DNA of 64,000 nucleotides from Owenia fusiformis (GCA_903813345.2 CAIIXF020000009.1:32677259-32741258), one strand, 5' to 3'; shown: positions 37,766 to 50,800, numbered from the stretch's first letter. Program-made: numbers and translations. Notes: generated by a model from the sequence alone, not told the origin.

Positions 37766-39547
37766 TCCAGGTGGACCACCCTTCTCATTGTTTCTAACAT
37801 CTATATCATCATATACTCGCCCAAAAGACTTGACAGTGAGAAATATCCCTACTAAACAATACCTATAAATTATATTTCTACAGAAACACCAAGTACATTG
37901 TAATTATAACTCAGTTTCGAGGTCAGCTTAGTAGATTGATACAGAACACAATTTACAGCTTCCAGTTGACATATCATCCCTTGGGGTTACCTCTATACAC
38001 CCACCCACTCACATATAATACACCGACCCTAACAACATGAAATGTCAACCTTAATGAGTTGATTACTCCTTTGTCTGCGAAGATTGTTATTTTTCTTTCA
38101 TCCACGATTATATCCACCTTATACAATGAGATAGTAATCATGCTCTGTGCTATGTTCTAATAACATGTCGTCTTGTAGGTGTATTGGTTATTTTATAATT
38201 AGAGTCATCAAAGAATTGAACTCCCACTACCAAAATTGGATTATTCATGGAAGCAAGTTTAGTAATTGGGTGATAGCCATTGAGATTTCTTGAGAGTAGT
38301 CTTCTCATACAAAGACTTTTTTTATATATATTTTTATTGGTACGGTGGCCATTAGGAGGGTGGTGCTGTCTTTGATTTTCTGTGACTTTCAATATCTGTA
38401 ACTGTAATATCACTTTTTCAACCAATTACAATAACTAAACAAAAGTAATGTTCTGATCAATTTTAAACTTATACTGTGAACACATAGACATTGTTGACAC
38501 ACAAGACATATTCGGCAGATTTTTGGTGTAATATCTATTACCATGGCAATGAATTAAAGATCCTGAAGCACATTTTTATTACATGACAGAGAAGATAGGC
38601 TTATCATCCTGACACAATATCATGGTAATTATAAACACATTCATATAAGGTGTAATATGAATCTGTCGATTAATGAAAATTCTTCAAAGTCATTCACGAT
38701 TATCATGAATATGTGGGTATTAATATAGGTGTGAATTTCTTCCTAAAATGATCATGTCACCTATGTACACCTACAGAACACAGAACAAAAAGACCCCACA
38801 AAAAGGATCAATTAACGTTCTGACAGTACACCTGAACTTAGAAAACAAATAAGTCTCTTACGACTCATCCCACTCAAAAAATCTATGATCGTTGGCATCT
38901 TTGAAATTTTCTGAACTGGCTCTCAATTTTCTAGATTCATTCACGTAGAGTTCATGCAGTAATTAATCACATTGCACAGGTGACGTGAACAATAGCTGCG
39001 GGTACTAAATGTTTCACCTGTTTTATTTTTAACACCGGAAGATAAAATGTCGGAACTTTGAAATGTCAAAAGATAGAACTTCTGGCGAAAACTTCTTAAT
39101 TATATAGGAAGTCGGTGGATAAAGGAACATTTTAGAGCAACGTGTTAGAAGACTATCTAAGGGATATGCATTCGGTCTTAAATTAGAAATTAGATTTTAT
39201 CAATTTATGGAACATGACCGTGAGTTGTTAAATGATTTAAAGCAAATTAATACAATAGGAAGTCAAACTATTCTTTTAGCTTTTAGAATTAAAATCAAAG
39301 AAACAAAAGAATGTGGATTTGGTTACAATACATCTAACAATATTTGTAATGCATTAATATTAATTCAGATTTTAGAAGTTATCAATACATAGATACAAAA
39401 TTGAAGTCAATATATCAAACTGTTCGTAAAATATATATATATAATGGGGTGTGTATGCTTTTTAGAGGGAGGGGTAAAGATATCCAACTTATTCCATCTC
39501 AATTAGTCAAATATCTAATACTATATTTATACATTTTTATGATTTAG

Positions 39548-39709
39548 GTTCCTGTAGAGGCTGTCAGCAGAGATGGCAGGAATCATGTTTCAGAAGCTGA
39601 TGTCGTCTGCCGAGTTCTGCCTACTGATGCATTATGGGTCTCAAGGGAGGTGTACTACCGGAAGTCTACAAAGTACACATATTGATCAATATTGGGGAAT
39701 GCTACATTG
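39548..39709 (+). ncRNA. Candidate exon 5
   Basis: Acceptor catttttatgatttag and donor acattg|gtgagt enclose 162 bp, clearly G+C-richer than the flanks. Stops occur in all three frames. It contains atgcattatgggt at 39627-39639, the exact reverse complement of acccataatgcat in exon 46717-46834, so the two exons could pair in one transcript. Confidence 0.5.
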
Positions 39710-40594
39710 GTGAGTATGAAATGTTTCTTGCTTAAACATATTTGTCTGAAACCTAACATGAATATAATACATTTTTTCATGAAATGAATAATAATGAACA
39801 CATAAAGGAGAAAATAAAATACAGTCCAAATGGCCACATTTTGAAATTCTAAAAAGGGATATCCAAAATTAGACAAAACTATATTTGAAATGTCATACAA
39901 ATTGAGAAACCATGTAATGTCAATGTATTGTGTTTACATGCTATCATATGCTGGCATCACAACTTGTTGAATAATGTCAGTACATATTCACAATTTTCTT
40001 ATTGATTTTAAAACAGTTCAAACGAATTACTTCTTTCATTTCTTGTTAAATGTGATTTACAAGCTGCACGATTATGAGATTAATGTGACGTCACGGTTGA
40101 GTTATGTTATTTGGTCTTTGTTTGTAAAAAATGTAAAGACAGCAATAAAAACCTAATGAAGATACTTATATTAAATCTGCACTTCCGAATAAATCAGGTT
40201 TTTTTCTGAGGCCTGATACACAGACCTATTTGTTAATGAATCATCTATAAGCTAAACACCTGAAGTGTTTCCTTGGCCTTTTATGTGTTCTTTCGAACTC
40301 ATGGTGTTTATGTGATGTTTTCTCATTGAAAGTAATACTCCTAGAAATGTTACATTCTTCCTGATGAAAAAATGACATGTCTAGTGTCCTAGTGGCTTAT
40401 TTTTGGTACATAAGGAATACTGCTTTAAAATGGTGTATAAATTTCTATTTACCTAACTTGTTGTTTGTGCTTCCATGGACAAGTCCTTTGCGCTACAGGA
40501 TGTGTAATTTGCTACTTACACAATATAGGAGTAAATTAATCAATGTTTCGTTTAATAATACTCATTGTAACACTACGCTCTTTCAATGCCACAG

Positions 40595-40672
40595 AGATAC
40601 TGTCATTAGCGGGGGTTAAACATGCACATTATCCTCATAATTTTATATTGACTTATAACCATCAAATTAGTG
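40595..40672 (+). ncRNA. Weak candidate exon
   Basis: Acceptor gctctttcaatgccacag and donor attagtg|gtaagt would give a 78-bp exon. Base composition does not differ from the surroundings. Confidence 0.2.
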
Positions 40673-41811
40673 GTAAGTAACGCCATGAATCCCTTACTAG
40701 AGATTAACAGGTTTTTTGTTCAGTGCAGTCTGATATATTTATCTGTACATCCATTTTATCAGATTATTATTCTAGTAAAAAACATCCAATAATCAATGAA
40801 AAGGCGTTTTAATTGATTATATGTTGATTATTTAAAGTTATATTTCCCAAGAGGAACTAACATGTAAAAGTGGATAATAATGAACTTAGCGAATGATCAG
40901 TCTTTTAGGCAATTTATTACCAGTTTATACGGTCAGGTGTGGGAGGTATTTTTTTGCAGGATATTGTATCACCTGTATATACATATAGCAGCTTTATATC
41001 CTTGCAGACGGCTTCTTTGACATCCTCTGGATTTTTGTTCTTCTCAAGAAGTATAGGTAGAAGTGTTGATCGAATTTGTTTTAAATATATATTTTTGAGA
41101 AATTGAGTCATTGAGTTATATTTTCATTTTAAGTTTCAGAATTGATCATTTTGAAGGTAAATGAAATTGGATTTATTTGTTAGGGAACGCTTACGCACAT
41201 GATATTTAATCATGAATGAAACCCCCCATCAGTGGAACTTTGATAACATTCCTTTCTGAATCATAAGTCCATCGTTCATCAAAGTAAAAAAAGGTGTAAT
41301 AAGCTATTATTCACAACTGATTAATCCAAAATTTGTAGAAAAACAAATACGCCTTAATTTGGATTCATATTAATGGCAAATGGACGATTAATGAAAAGTA
41401 ATTCTGGAATGAAAAGGCAAATAATAGAGGAAGCTGAATTTCATTTCGAGAGTAAAAATAGTAGGAGGCCATTAGAGTAAAGGCTGAACAATTTACAAAT
41501 AGATTTCTCTTCAAATAAAGATTCAAGAAGTGAGAAGTTGTTATCAATAACTTTAAGACAAGGGATGGCGGATTCTAATTGATCGTCAAGGACGTTTCTA
41601 TATTCAATGTTCAAGTACACAGGAAGTCCTATCAGATGGTACTCCCTGTGAGACGTTTGAGTCGGAACAGAAACAGCTGAGCAGGATATTTATATATATA
41701 AACGTCATCGAATTCACATAACAGGTAATTTCTCGATTCTCTGAAATTCTTTTCACTCTCATTTTTATCGTATGAGTTGAATTTTTAATTGTTTTAATGT
41801 CTTGGCATATG

Positions 41812-41945
41812 TACCCACAGTCTGGGTTATAGTCTTGCATATACAATTATAGTCAGTAGCAGATTCAGTTATAGTCTGGCACATACAGATGGAAGTTAGC
41901 ATCTACAGTACAGTTATAGTCTGGCATATATATCAATAGTCTTAC
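41812..41945. repeat. Degenerate tandem array (ttatagtctggcatata)
   Basis: Four to five copies of (g)ttatagtctggcata(t/c)a with irregular spacing. Confidence 0.65.
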
Positions 41946-43196
41946 AACTGTAGTTTAATACAGCTATTGAGCTGTAAAAATAGTAGCAGCGGTAGTAGTA
42001 CATCACATATTCTAACTTGAATGCATATACGATCGATTGAATTGTTGAAACCATGGATATTAAAACTAGATTTTTACATGTATGGCAGTGTGATCTATTT
42101 AAAAAAATGTACATATATATTGAATTATGATAAAATTGTCGTCTTCGGCTATGGTCCTATCATTATAGTACACACATTCTCATTCATGAATTGCGATCAC
42201 GATCACGTTGACTTTAGGAAACGCCAGGAAGTAAATATGTCATAATCTGCTCCAAGCTTGGCAAAGTCATAACTGATTACATTACGATTCTTGCCTGGGG
42301 ACTTTAGGCCTTTAATTATGGAATAAGTGGCCTTTTACAGTTGGACCTTAAAGTTAACAGGCTAGAAATAGTAAATTGTACTATTTGGTCATTAATGTTT
42401 TTGTAGTGTGGAGTGTTTGCCACAAATGTTCAACCTCAATTTCTAAGGTACAAAATAATAAGTTCAGACAGTAAAGATGAATTTTTTGGCATGCTGTTCT
42501 ATTGAATCATACATAATTAAAATATTAATTCAATTCATATGTCATGTAGTTTCAATAAGACTGTTTAAAACATCATGATAAACAATGACATCTCATTTTT
42601 TCCAAACATAGTGAAAAAGAAAGATGTCATGAGTATCAAAATGGTTTAATTGATCTTTCTCAAAGCTTGGCTCCCACTGTGGACTGACCTACATCAAACA
42701 TAAATGTGGTCCAGTTCTTATATATTTATGTCAAGGGGCCCTCATTACATCCTGGTTTATAGAAATACAACTCACATAATAAAATGCAGATAATTGCGTA
42801 ATTCTTGTAATTATGCATTTTTTGTGTCTAGATAATTACATGATTCTTAGACTGGGTTCCAGAGAGCAAATGGCAAGAGCGCTGGGAGTCAACATATGTT
42901 AACTTGATCTCTGAAATTGTATTTGAGTGCACTTACCCATACTGCCCATACCATGGTTTAGATAATGGTTCTTATGGTTCTCCCACGTCCCCAATATGTA
43001 GGCAGGATGAGGGGGGGTTGAATGTGTCAGATTTACTTATTTTGCAATGAATTGAGGTGAGATGGTTTATTTGCGTTTCTTAACACATGAGATCATAGTT
43101 TGGGATGTTTGGGGTTTGTTTTCCTTATGACTGGTTAAATTCTAAGATGTTTCACTTCCTTGGTTTTTTTGTATCACTTCTTGTCTCATCCTTCAG

Positions 43197-43301
43197 TACT
43201 TGTGCATGTACATTTATGATGATATTAGATTGAAAAGCTCATAAAAATCGGTGTAGGAATGAGGAAGCTTTCTTATAGTTGTTCTATCTTCTGTCCATTG
43301 G
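43197..43301 (+). ncRNA. Candidate exon 6
   Basis: A strong acceptor tract (cacttcttgtctcatccttcag) and the donor ccattgg|gtaagt give 105 bp. Composition is close to the flanks, so it rests on the splice signals alone. Confidence 0.35.
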
Positions 43302-45307
43302 GTAAGTAAGGCTGCCTTATAGGAACTAAGGGAAATTATCATGCACTGGTCATTTGGAAGTTGGCCAGTTCACCATAGCCAGGGGCGGAAACACTAGAAA
43401 ATGACACGTAGTACACTTATTTTAACAGTTTTGTAGGTTTTTGTGCTCTTTGTTGCACTTTGAAACTCCAGAAATATGAAGTTTTTTGTACAACAAAATT
43501 TTAATACAGTTTTTTGAAAGTGGATTGTTTATCGGATAACGATAATTGGAAATTATTGCAGGGGTAATTTCAAGTGATTTTTTGCAAGGGCCAATATGGA
43601 GATAATTTCAGTGTCTTCTCCTGGTTTCTTGCTTCAGTTACTCTTAGCTATTTTCTGAACATCTCTTACTAAGCCCTTGCTGGAGAATTTTCTGCTTTAT
43701 GTGTGACATTAGTATCAGATAAATCAATATTCATGAGTATGGATAAATTTGAGAGTAAGTACTCTGAAAATTTCACTTTCAGAATGTGTGGTTTGTTCCC
43801 CTTGTGATTTTCCTTTGGTGGAAGTAACAAGATTATGCAGAATGTTAACGAGTACATGTATTGTAAGGGTTTACATCATGTTGGCCAGGAGATAATATAT
43901 ACTGGTCCAGTGATTTGTGTAATAAAGTTCATATCATCATATAGTAGTGACCTATAGTGTAAATCAGTAGAGCTTTCGTAATATACACCACTGAAATTAG
44001 AAACTGGAAACCAGAGATGTTTAGTGGGTGAGTTAATATTTATTTTTCACTATCAAATAGTTTTTTTAATATAGGAATTGTTAACGATGTTTCCAAAATT
44101 GTTTTCTTGTTTCACTTATTTTGAAGTTTGCGTGTCTGCTTTTTCTCAAAATGGGCGTGGCATTTATACTATCACTTGATGATTAAACAACAGATTACGT
44201 ATATTGCTGGGTTTAAACTGGTCTATTGAAGTAACACCAAATCAGGACAGAATAATAAAATCATAAAATGCTTACCTGTGAAAGGAATAAGTCATGTGAA
44301 TGAATATATGTTTTAGTATTATATAGGCATCTTAAAATAGTTCAGTAGCATAAAATGCATTGGACAAAGGCATGTAGATAAATGGTATTTAAGGAGAGTA
44401 AAGAATAGGGGAGAGGGGAGTGCCTAAACTTGACCCCCCCCACCTACCCACATTCTAATATAAAGCTTTATCACAATATTTTACAGATCAAGGTTGCTGA
44501 AACAAATAACCATTAATTACTACTTGAGTAGGATTAAGGTGAAATATTTATGGCACAATTAAATGGGGAGGTCATTGGCCTCCATATAATTATACAGCAT
44601 ATTCAAATTACTGACAGTGGTAGATTTACGATATGATGTGAATTAAAATTGAGTAGTCTTTAATCTTATTGAATCTGCATCTACCCTTTGGCTTCTCTTA
44701 TTTGAGTTTCTTAAAAGAGAGCTTTATTTACACAAAGTAAGTAACTACTATGGGGCTCTGTGTCGTCATAGGCACAAGGTTAACTGAAAGAATTAAAGAT
44801 GGCAGTAGTGTTTTGTCTATTTATATCATCTCTCAGTACTGCCATCTTTATGTAGATCTCTTCCTCATGCTCTGAGTCGAAGTCATATGACTGTGAATCA
44901 CAAATTGTGTCAGTAATGTGGAAAAACCAACTTAAAGGAAGGTATAGAGATGTTAGATGTTAAGCAGTCTTAAAAACCATCACTTTCTTTAATTTTTTCT
45001 AAATAACCTTAAAAATCAAAGTATTATTCTGAAATAAAGGTGGAACTGTTAGATTTAGGAAATAAGAATGTCATGAAATGATGAGAGAAAAAAAAAGTTC
45101 AACTCTATACTTGCAGCACTAATTAATAGTCCAAATGAACTTTGCAAAAGTTCACAAAGGTTTATGTAATAAAATCATAGAAATGTGGCCATTATGACAT
45201 CTGTGGGAGTAATAAGTTGATTCAGATTGCCTTAGATAACCTGACTTAGAATCTTTACTGAACTGAATACATCTGCACAAAATATGAAATTTCATTTCAC
45301 TCAACAG
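43302..45307. other. Presumed intron 6
   Basis: About 2 kb. A ccataGCCAGGGGCGGA at about 43375-43388 resembles one end of a MITE but no partner was found. Otherwise only the element fragment at 44682 is noted. Confidence 0.4.
44682..44735 (-). mobile_element. ~80-bp dispersed element, partial copy
   Basis: taccctttggcttctc, then gagtttcttaaaagagagct, matches the TACCC half of 30136-30215. Confidence 0.45.
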
Positions 45308-45416
45308 GTTATGTCATTAGGATGGGTATCGGAATAAGAAAAAGAAACTTAATATTATCATGTATTGTTGGATTACGACATACATGTATGCGGTTGATCC
45401 CGATGTAAGGTTCACG
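45308..45416 (+). ncRNA. Candidate exon 7
   Basis: Acceptor atttcactcaacag and donor ttcacg|gtaagt give 109 bp; an alternative donor gat|gtaagg lies about 10 bases earlier. All three frames have stops. Confidence 0.35.
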
Positions 45417-46716
45417 GTAAGTTCACTGTTTATAATGAGATGGTTATTTCACTATACACATGATATAAAGTTTATTGCGTTCAATCAGCCAAAAGCATTA
45501 TGGATCAAGATATAGAATACAATTACAATGTTATAGAAAACAATATAAACGTGATAGAAAACAATTACAATGTTAACCGATATGGTTCAGGAGTTCAACG
45601 TGTATTTGTGTTGCCAAGGGTTGGAAAATATGTAATTTAAATGAAAATATGTGGGGTAAGTGAGTCCATTGTCCTCATGTATGTTTTATTCATTGATTTG
45701 AATCACAATGCTGTATTAGATGCTAATTTACATTCTAAATGTAATCACTTTTTGAACATGTAAGATGTGCAAGTCACAGGAATTAATCAAATTAAAGTAG
45801 GACTTTTCAACATTCATGTATATCTTAATTCATTGAGGTATGTCATGTGACTAAAAGAAAACTTTGGTTGACAGTATGGTTTCTTTATGTTTTGTAAGAT
45901 CGCCAATTTAATTACTTTTAATGAACATTTTTTCTATTGAAGATCATCCTGAAAAAAATGAACATAGTAAAAACCTCAAAACTTGTCAAAGATTGTATCT
46001 GTGTATCAATCGAATTGAATTAACATCTTGGACTTTTGTGAGATGATCCCTGGTCTTTGACCTTGTCATGTATGTGAAATATTTGCTGCATTGTATGTAC
46101 ATGACACTAGGGTCCTCAAAACTGTATTCTTGACTCAATTATATTTATTTTATTCATACCTCAGAATGAGTTAGTGACACATCAGGGTTGGTAGGCGATT
46201 AACTCATACAAGATGATTGGTAATATAAATATCTTGTTGAATATGAAGTTTAAAGTTATATAGGGGCCTACAAAGTTAGATATAGAGATACTAGTGAATA
46301 AGAAGGGCTAGTCTAAGCATTACAATAAGATGATAAAAAGAGGGTTAGTTGAGGATGAAAAGAGGAGTCGCAAACAGCTTTTCCAAAATTCAAAAGAGAC
46401 GAATATGAAGATTAGATACAGGGTGTCTCACATTGTAAAGTAGGTACAAAGTGACATGATTTATAATGCACTTCAAAAGGAGAAGTTTAATTCAATGATC
46501 CTGATATTTCATGAAGTACTGTAGCTATGAAAGAAGGAGGACATTGATAAGATAATAAATGGGATAAGTCCTCATCAGCTAAGCACTCACAACATAGGAG
46601 ACTAGCTCAGCACTACAAGATGTACACTGTACACTACATGAAGGATAGCTCAGCAAAGAGTCATCTAAGATAAGTTCAAATGGTGTAATTATATGTGATA
46701 TTGTCTGCTTTTTCAG
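45417..46716. other. Presumed intron 7
   Basis: About 1.3 kb with no gene. A donor-like gtggg|gtaagtg at about 45656 lacks a convincing upstream acceptor. Confidence 0.4.
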
Positions 46717-46834
46717 GAATCTTACCCATAATGCATTACTACTCAGATGGAGGTTCTACCCATAATGCAATCCAACTAAAGATGGAGTTGGTTATAGTCA
46801 GGGGAGGCGACGTGATGTCGATGGTCATAATAAG
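46717..46834 (+). ncRNA. Candidate exon 8, with duplicated tacccataatgca
   Basis: Acceptor ttgtctgctttttcag and donor aataag|gtaaga are both near consensus and give 118 bp, clearly G+C-richer than the flanks. The 13-mer acccataatgcat at 46724-46736 is repeated as acccataatgca at 46758-46769, and its reverse complement lies in exon 39548-39709. The word also resembles the CCCATAATGC core of the vertebrate THAP11/HCF-1 element. One frame is open throughout (39 codons), two are closed. Confidence 0.5.
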
Positions 46835-49785
46835 GTAAGATTTTGCTTTTGTGATTTTAGTTTATGATTTTTCATGCTAAGATATATGCCTCAGCAATTT
46901 AATTCATTTTTATTGCATTTTGATCTACATTTTTTCATTGAAAGTACAGTAATGTCACATAAGGTGAATCAGCGGTTTATATTTGCATACATCATAGATT
47001 AAATGACATTGAAATACCTGTTCGATAAGATTATACATGTAGAATGTGTATATTTGAGAGTTATTAGCTGATAATATACCTGATTTAACATAAGTCAGTG
47101 ATACTGGAGGTGTTATCTTGTAGTGTATACAAACCCTGAGAATGAATTGATATTTGTAAGGTGAGGGTTGAACCCCTATCTCATACCTGAATACATTGAA
47201 AATATGTATTTATTATGGAGATCTCATGTACAATATCGTGTGTGAAAATTTCTAATAGACCGTGGAAAATTTACACAAAGCTAAAAACAGGAAAATTAAG
47301 CATATGGGATTTTACAATTGATCAAAGCATCAACTCTTAATTGTTGAGAGATGGGAAATATTGGACACCTTTTGAGGAAATTAAAAGTAGAATTGCAAAG
47401 ATTGCTGTGGTAGTTTAAGCGCAGACAGGATGTGGTTTCCGGGGAAAATCCCATAGGTTTATTTCAATTTTAGATACCACACCTTAATGTCCCTGTACAA
47501 TACTTTTTATATACCTCCCTTAAATAACCTTTAAACTGGTCAATAAAATGACAAGCAGGTATCCTTGACGCTGATCAATATATATACTCATATACATGTA
47601 TATTTAGCCATGTTTGACAGCGGCTGTACCTTGTACATATTAAAGCCTCTTCAATTCAGATAAGATTTTCTGAGCATTTATTTTACAAGGCAGTAAAATG
47701 TGCAAAGAAATAAATTGATGGCCGATCCCATTCATAAAACTCTACAATCTAAGGTCAAAAGGAGTGAACTTAATTTTATAATTTTTAAGGAACAGCCCTT
47801 GCAATAACATGCGTGTGCTTTTAAATTTTTTTTATAAACCTGAAATAATTGAAAATTGCTAAGATTTTTTCTTGCGAGAGGGCAATTAATTTAATTGAAG
47901 AAAATATTTGAGTTTTTGATATTTTCTGATGTGTTTATTTGGGGAACTGCCCCTCCCTCGTATTCTACTGAGCTGACATCTATAGATAGATATAACTGTT
48001 TTTTGAAACTCAAAATAGAAAAGCTTTTGATTGTGAATTTGTAAATTTTTATTTTTGCAACTGACCACTGGTATGGATGAACCCTATGTAATGTAAGTAC
48101 AGTGTACTTTGATATAAATCAGTAAATCTGGAATTCAGAATATTTGAAATATCTGGCAAATTGACAAACGGCCAGTTTTGTTAACTGAGTTTAATGTGTC
48201 TTTGTATAAAGAAGATTATTTTTGAAAATTTATTATCTTTCATAAATTAACCTGTCCACATCCCAAAGCTCAGTAGATTGAAACAACTGTAACTGTAAAA
48301 GAGAGTCTCTTTAAAAGATATGAAACTAATCTCTTGTAAAGAGTGAAATGCCCATGGATATGTTAAATATTCTGACCCAGTGACACGAAAATGGATTTGT
48401 AAGTAAATTGCCAAGTGACTTGAAACCACTTAAAGGCTGAGAGCGGGTATAAAAGGCAGATGGAACAGCCCACAACACCCAAATATGGCAGTTTAAATGT
48501 CCAGTTCAAACAAAATGAGAAAATATTCAAACTTTCTACTATAACAAGATTGTTACCATGAGTTCCAAGCTCTTTTTTGTGTCAGAGGTTTGTGAAACTA
48601 TCATGACTATAAATTTCAAATCAAATTCTAAAATGTTTTTTTAGTTTTTGTGAAATAGACAATTTCCTTTTTGTAAATATGCTCATTAGTATAACTGAAA
48701 ATTTAAATTTCAACCAATGGTCATCTCTTATCTGTTCAGAAGTAAACAAACATAGCATTAGGCTGTAGCTCCCTTGTAGCAGACCATGTGTTTCTGTATA
48801 TGCTGGACATTTAAACTGGCCACATTAGCACTGATTGGCTGAACAGTGACAGCTTGACTAATAGCTTCACCCGGGTCCAAATCTCTGGGCCTTTAACTCA
48901 GTTGAAATTTACAGTTTTCAAACATCAAGCGTATTATTAGGTGTAACTCAATGCCAAATCACCTCATGGTGTCCAAACTGTAATATAATCATTGAGATTT
49001 TATTCAAATTAATTTTTTTTTGGTTACTTTTTAACATTTTTGGAACAGGGATATGATAAGATAGTGTATGTTTCTTTTAAACGTTATACTAAGTTTACTC
49101 ACTGTAACTATGGTAACTCACTGTAACTATGGTTTCTGGGTCGTTAGAATTGTTCGATGAAAGAGAAGTAGGGTAGTTGTATGCCTGGATGTAAGGCTAA
49201 TATTACACACATTTACCTGGCTCATTCACATATATTGCTATGTAATTATATATGATCATGCAGATAGGTTACATAAGTGCATGTTCACTGTGCTGTTACC
49301 ATCCTGCTGCTCAGCCAGACCTGCTGACTTCAACTGAGCAAAATGAAGCCAAAAAATGTAACTCTTCCACACAGTCTACACACGTGGGGTCCGTTATTCT
49401 CCCTATGCCAATATTTGAGGCTCTTTTCAGCCTATAGTTAATTGCAGGGCTCCCTAGTTTCTTTCCAAGTTTGATGTACTAACGATTCAACAAGCCAGTA
49501 TCCTGCTAAGAGTGAATATTTTTAGCTATCTACTTTTAACTTACATACTTTCCATGCATTTAGACATCAAACCCACGTATGTATGCATCTGTATTAGAGT
49601 AGGCTGAATTTAGCTACTGAGTTAAAACTACAGCTGAGCTGAGCAGTCAGGTAATTTTTCTGTCATTTTTCAGCTTCAACTTATCGCAGATTTACTATCC
49701 CGCTACTATTTTAGATAAATTATGAATGGAAATTTGTCGATATTTTTTGAGGTTAAACTTATGAATTGGTTTTTGTATGTTCCAG
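46835..49785. other. Presumed intron 8
   Basis: About 3 kb. It contains the fold-back element and a two-copy 19-bp repeat (actcactgtaactatggta, 49098-49135). No gene seen. Confidence 0.4.
48426..48901. mobile_element. Fold-back / long-TIR non-autonomous element
   Basis: The left (about 48426-48505) and right (about 48803-48901) arms are imperfect inverted repeats of 80-100 bp. The best-matching parts are cagtttaaatgtccag (48487-48502) against ctggacatttaaactg on the right, and acttaaaggc near the left edge against gggcctttaa near the right edge. TTGAAA flanks both sides (48420-48425 and 48902-48907), a possible six-base target duplication. The left arm includes a consensus TATA word, gtataaaaggc. 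There is no coding interior. Confidence 0.6.
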
Positions 49786-49917
49786 AAAAACATCAGATTT
49801 GGACGAAAATGGAATGAAAATAAATTTGTGAAGATGAATGTTTATGACGTCAGGAATGTAGGCTGCCTTCGTTGGCATCTGAATCACGTTGCTAAGGAAA
49901 CAACAATGGAAAGATGG
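49786..49917 (+). ncRNA. Candidate exon 9
   Basis: Acceptor tttttgtatgttccag and donor gatgg|gtaagc give 132 bp. One frame is fully open (44 codons, KNIRFGRKWNENKFVKMNVY...), so this exon could be coding in some transcript, but no family is recognised. It includes a palindromic CRE, tgacgtca, near 49846 and an X-box-like gttgctaaggaaac at 49888-49901. Confidence 0.45.
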
Positions 49918-50594
49918 GTAAGCATATTAAAACATTAACATATTTTTTCTTTCATATTGTATTAATATGGCATATGTCACCTCAGGACTCGGATGGAAGT
50001 CGGGCAAAATATGAAGGTGTTTTGTCCCAGGAATCGTGCTTAGGAATTTATGATATATACAATAATATATCGTATTTCAAAAGACAAAAGTATATGAGAG
50101 AGAAGAGGATGAAAAACATTATTCTATTATGAATCTTGATTTATTTCGCCAAAAGTAGGCGTTGGTTTGTGCTTAATGTGCAATTCATGGTGTCTCAATA
50201 TTCTCTCTCATGATTAAACAAACCTCAAAAAGAGGGTAGATCCTGAAAGAAAATCTAAAATTGATAAATCGCATCCTTTAAAGTAGGTGGGGCTAATTAG
50301 GATTAAGATGTCAACATCTTTTTTCCCCCCGGATGAAATCAGTATTAATTCTTAATATAAACCAAAATGAATCAACTGTTTAGTTTTATTCATATTACTA
50401 AAATAATTTTCTATTCCAAATTGTAAGATAAAATTATTGTGTTGTTACTACCTAATAGTTGTGCAAACTTCGTATTGTTAGCTTTTTCTTGCATTTTAGA
50501 ATCAAGACCATTTGTTTAATTTTTTAACCTTATGTGATTACCCTTCTAACCCCAAAAACCTACATGCATCCAATGACTTCCTTTCAAGCTAGGT

Positions 50595-50800
50595 AGTTCT
50601 TCTGGTCTAAAATTTTTTCTCTGGTAATGCCTATTTCACCTAAATTTTCTCAAAAAATGAACAAAGTGTTTGATCTTTTTGCATTTTTATACAATTTGGA
50701 GTGTTAACTACATGTCTGTTTGCTCTATTCCTCTCCGGTTCCACTCTTTTCTCTCTATTTTACATTTCAAAACAAGACCCAGTGATTTATTTTTCTTTGG
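50595..50800 (+). repeat. Pyrimidine-rich dispersed repeat, copy C
   Basis: Aligns with copies A, B and D: gtgtttgatctttttgcatt, atttggagtgttaactacatg, tctgtttgctctattcc, tttctctctattttacattt and caaaacaagaccca-tg in order. Confidence 0.55.

Larger units (their letters stand above)
35219..39547. other. Presumed intron 4
   Basis: About 4.3 kb. Apart from the two tandem arrays it contains an X-box-like attaccatggcaat at 38537-38550 and a C-run (about 36801-36808). The stretches 35219-36240 and 37860-39540 show no gene; the 61-codon frame at 39207 has no recognisable feature. Confidence 0.4.
39710..43196. other. Presumed intron 5
   Basis: About 3.5 kb, AT-rich. A palindromic CRE (gtgacgtcac, about 40085-40094), a possible weak exon and a small tandem array are the only features seen. 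Confidence 0.4.

Noticed and set aside
39207-39392. 61-codon frame beginning MEHDREL
   Set aside because: Charged composition is suggestive but there is no family match, splice context or codon-use contrast.
44270-44285. Minus-strand donor-like sequence (cacag|gtaagc)
   Set aside because: No convincing minus-strand exon or partner acceptor nearby.
45570-45656. Possible exon ending gtggg|gtaagtg
   Set aside because: The only upstream AG lacks a pyrimidine tract.
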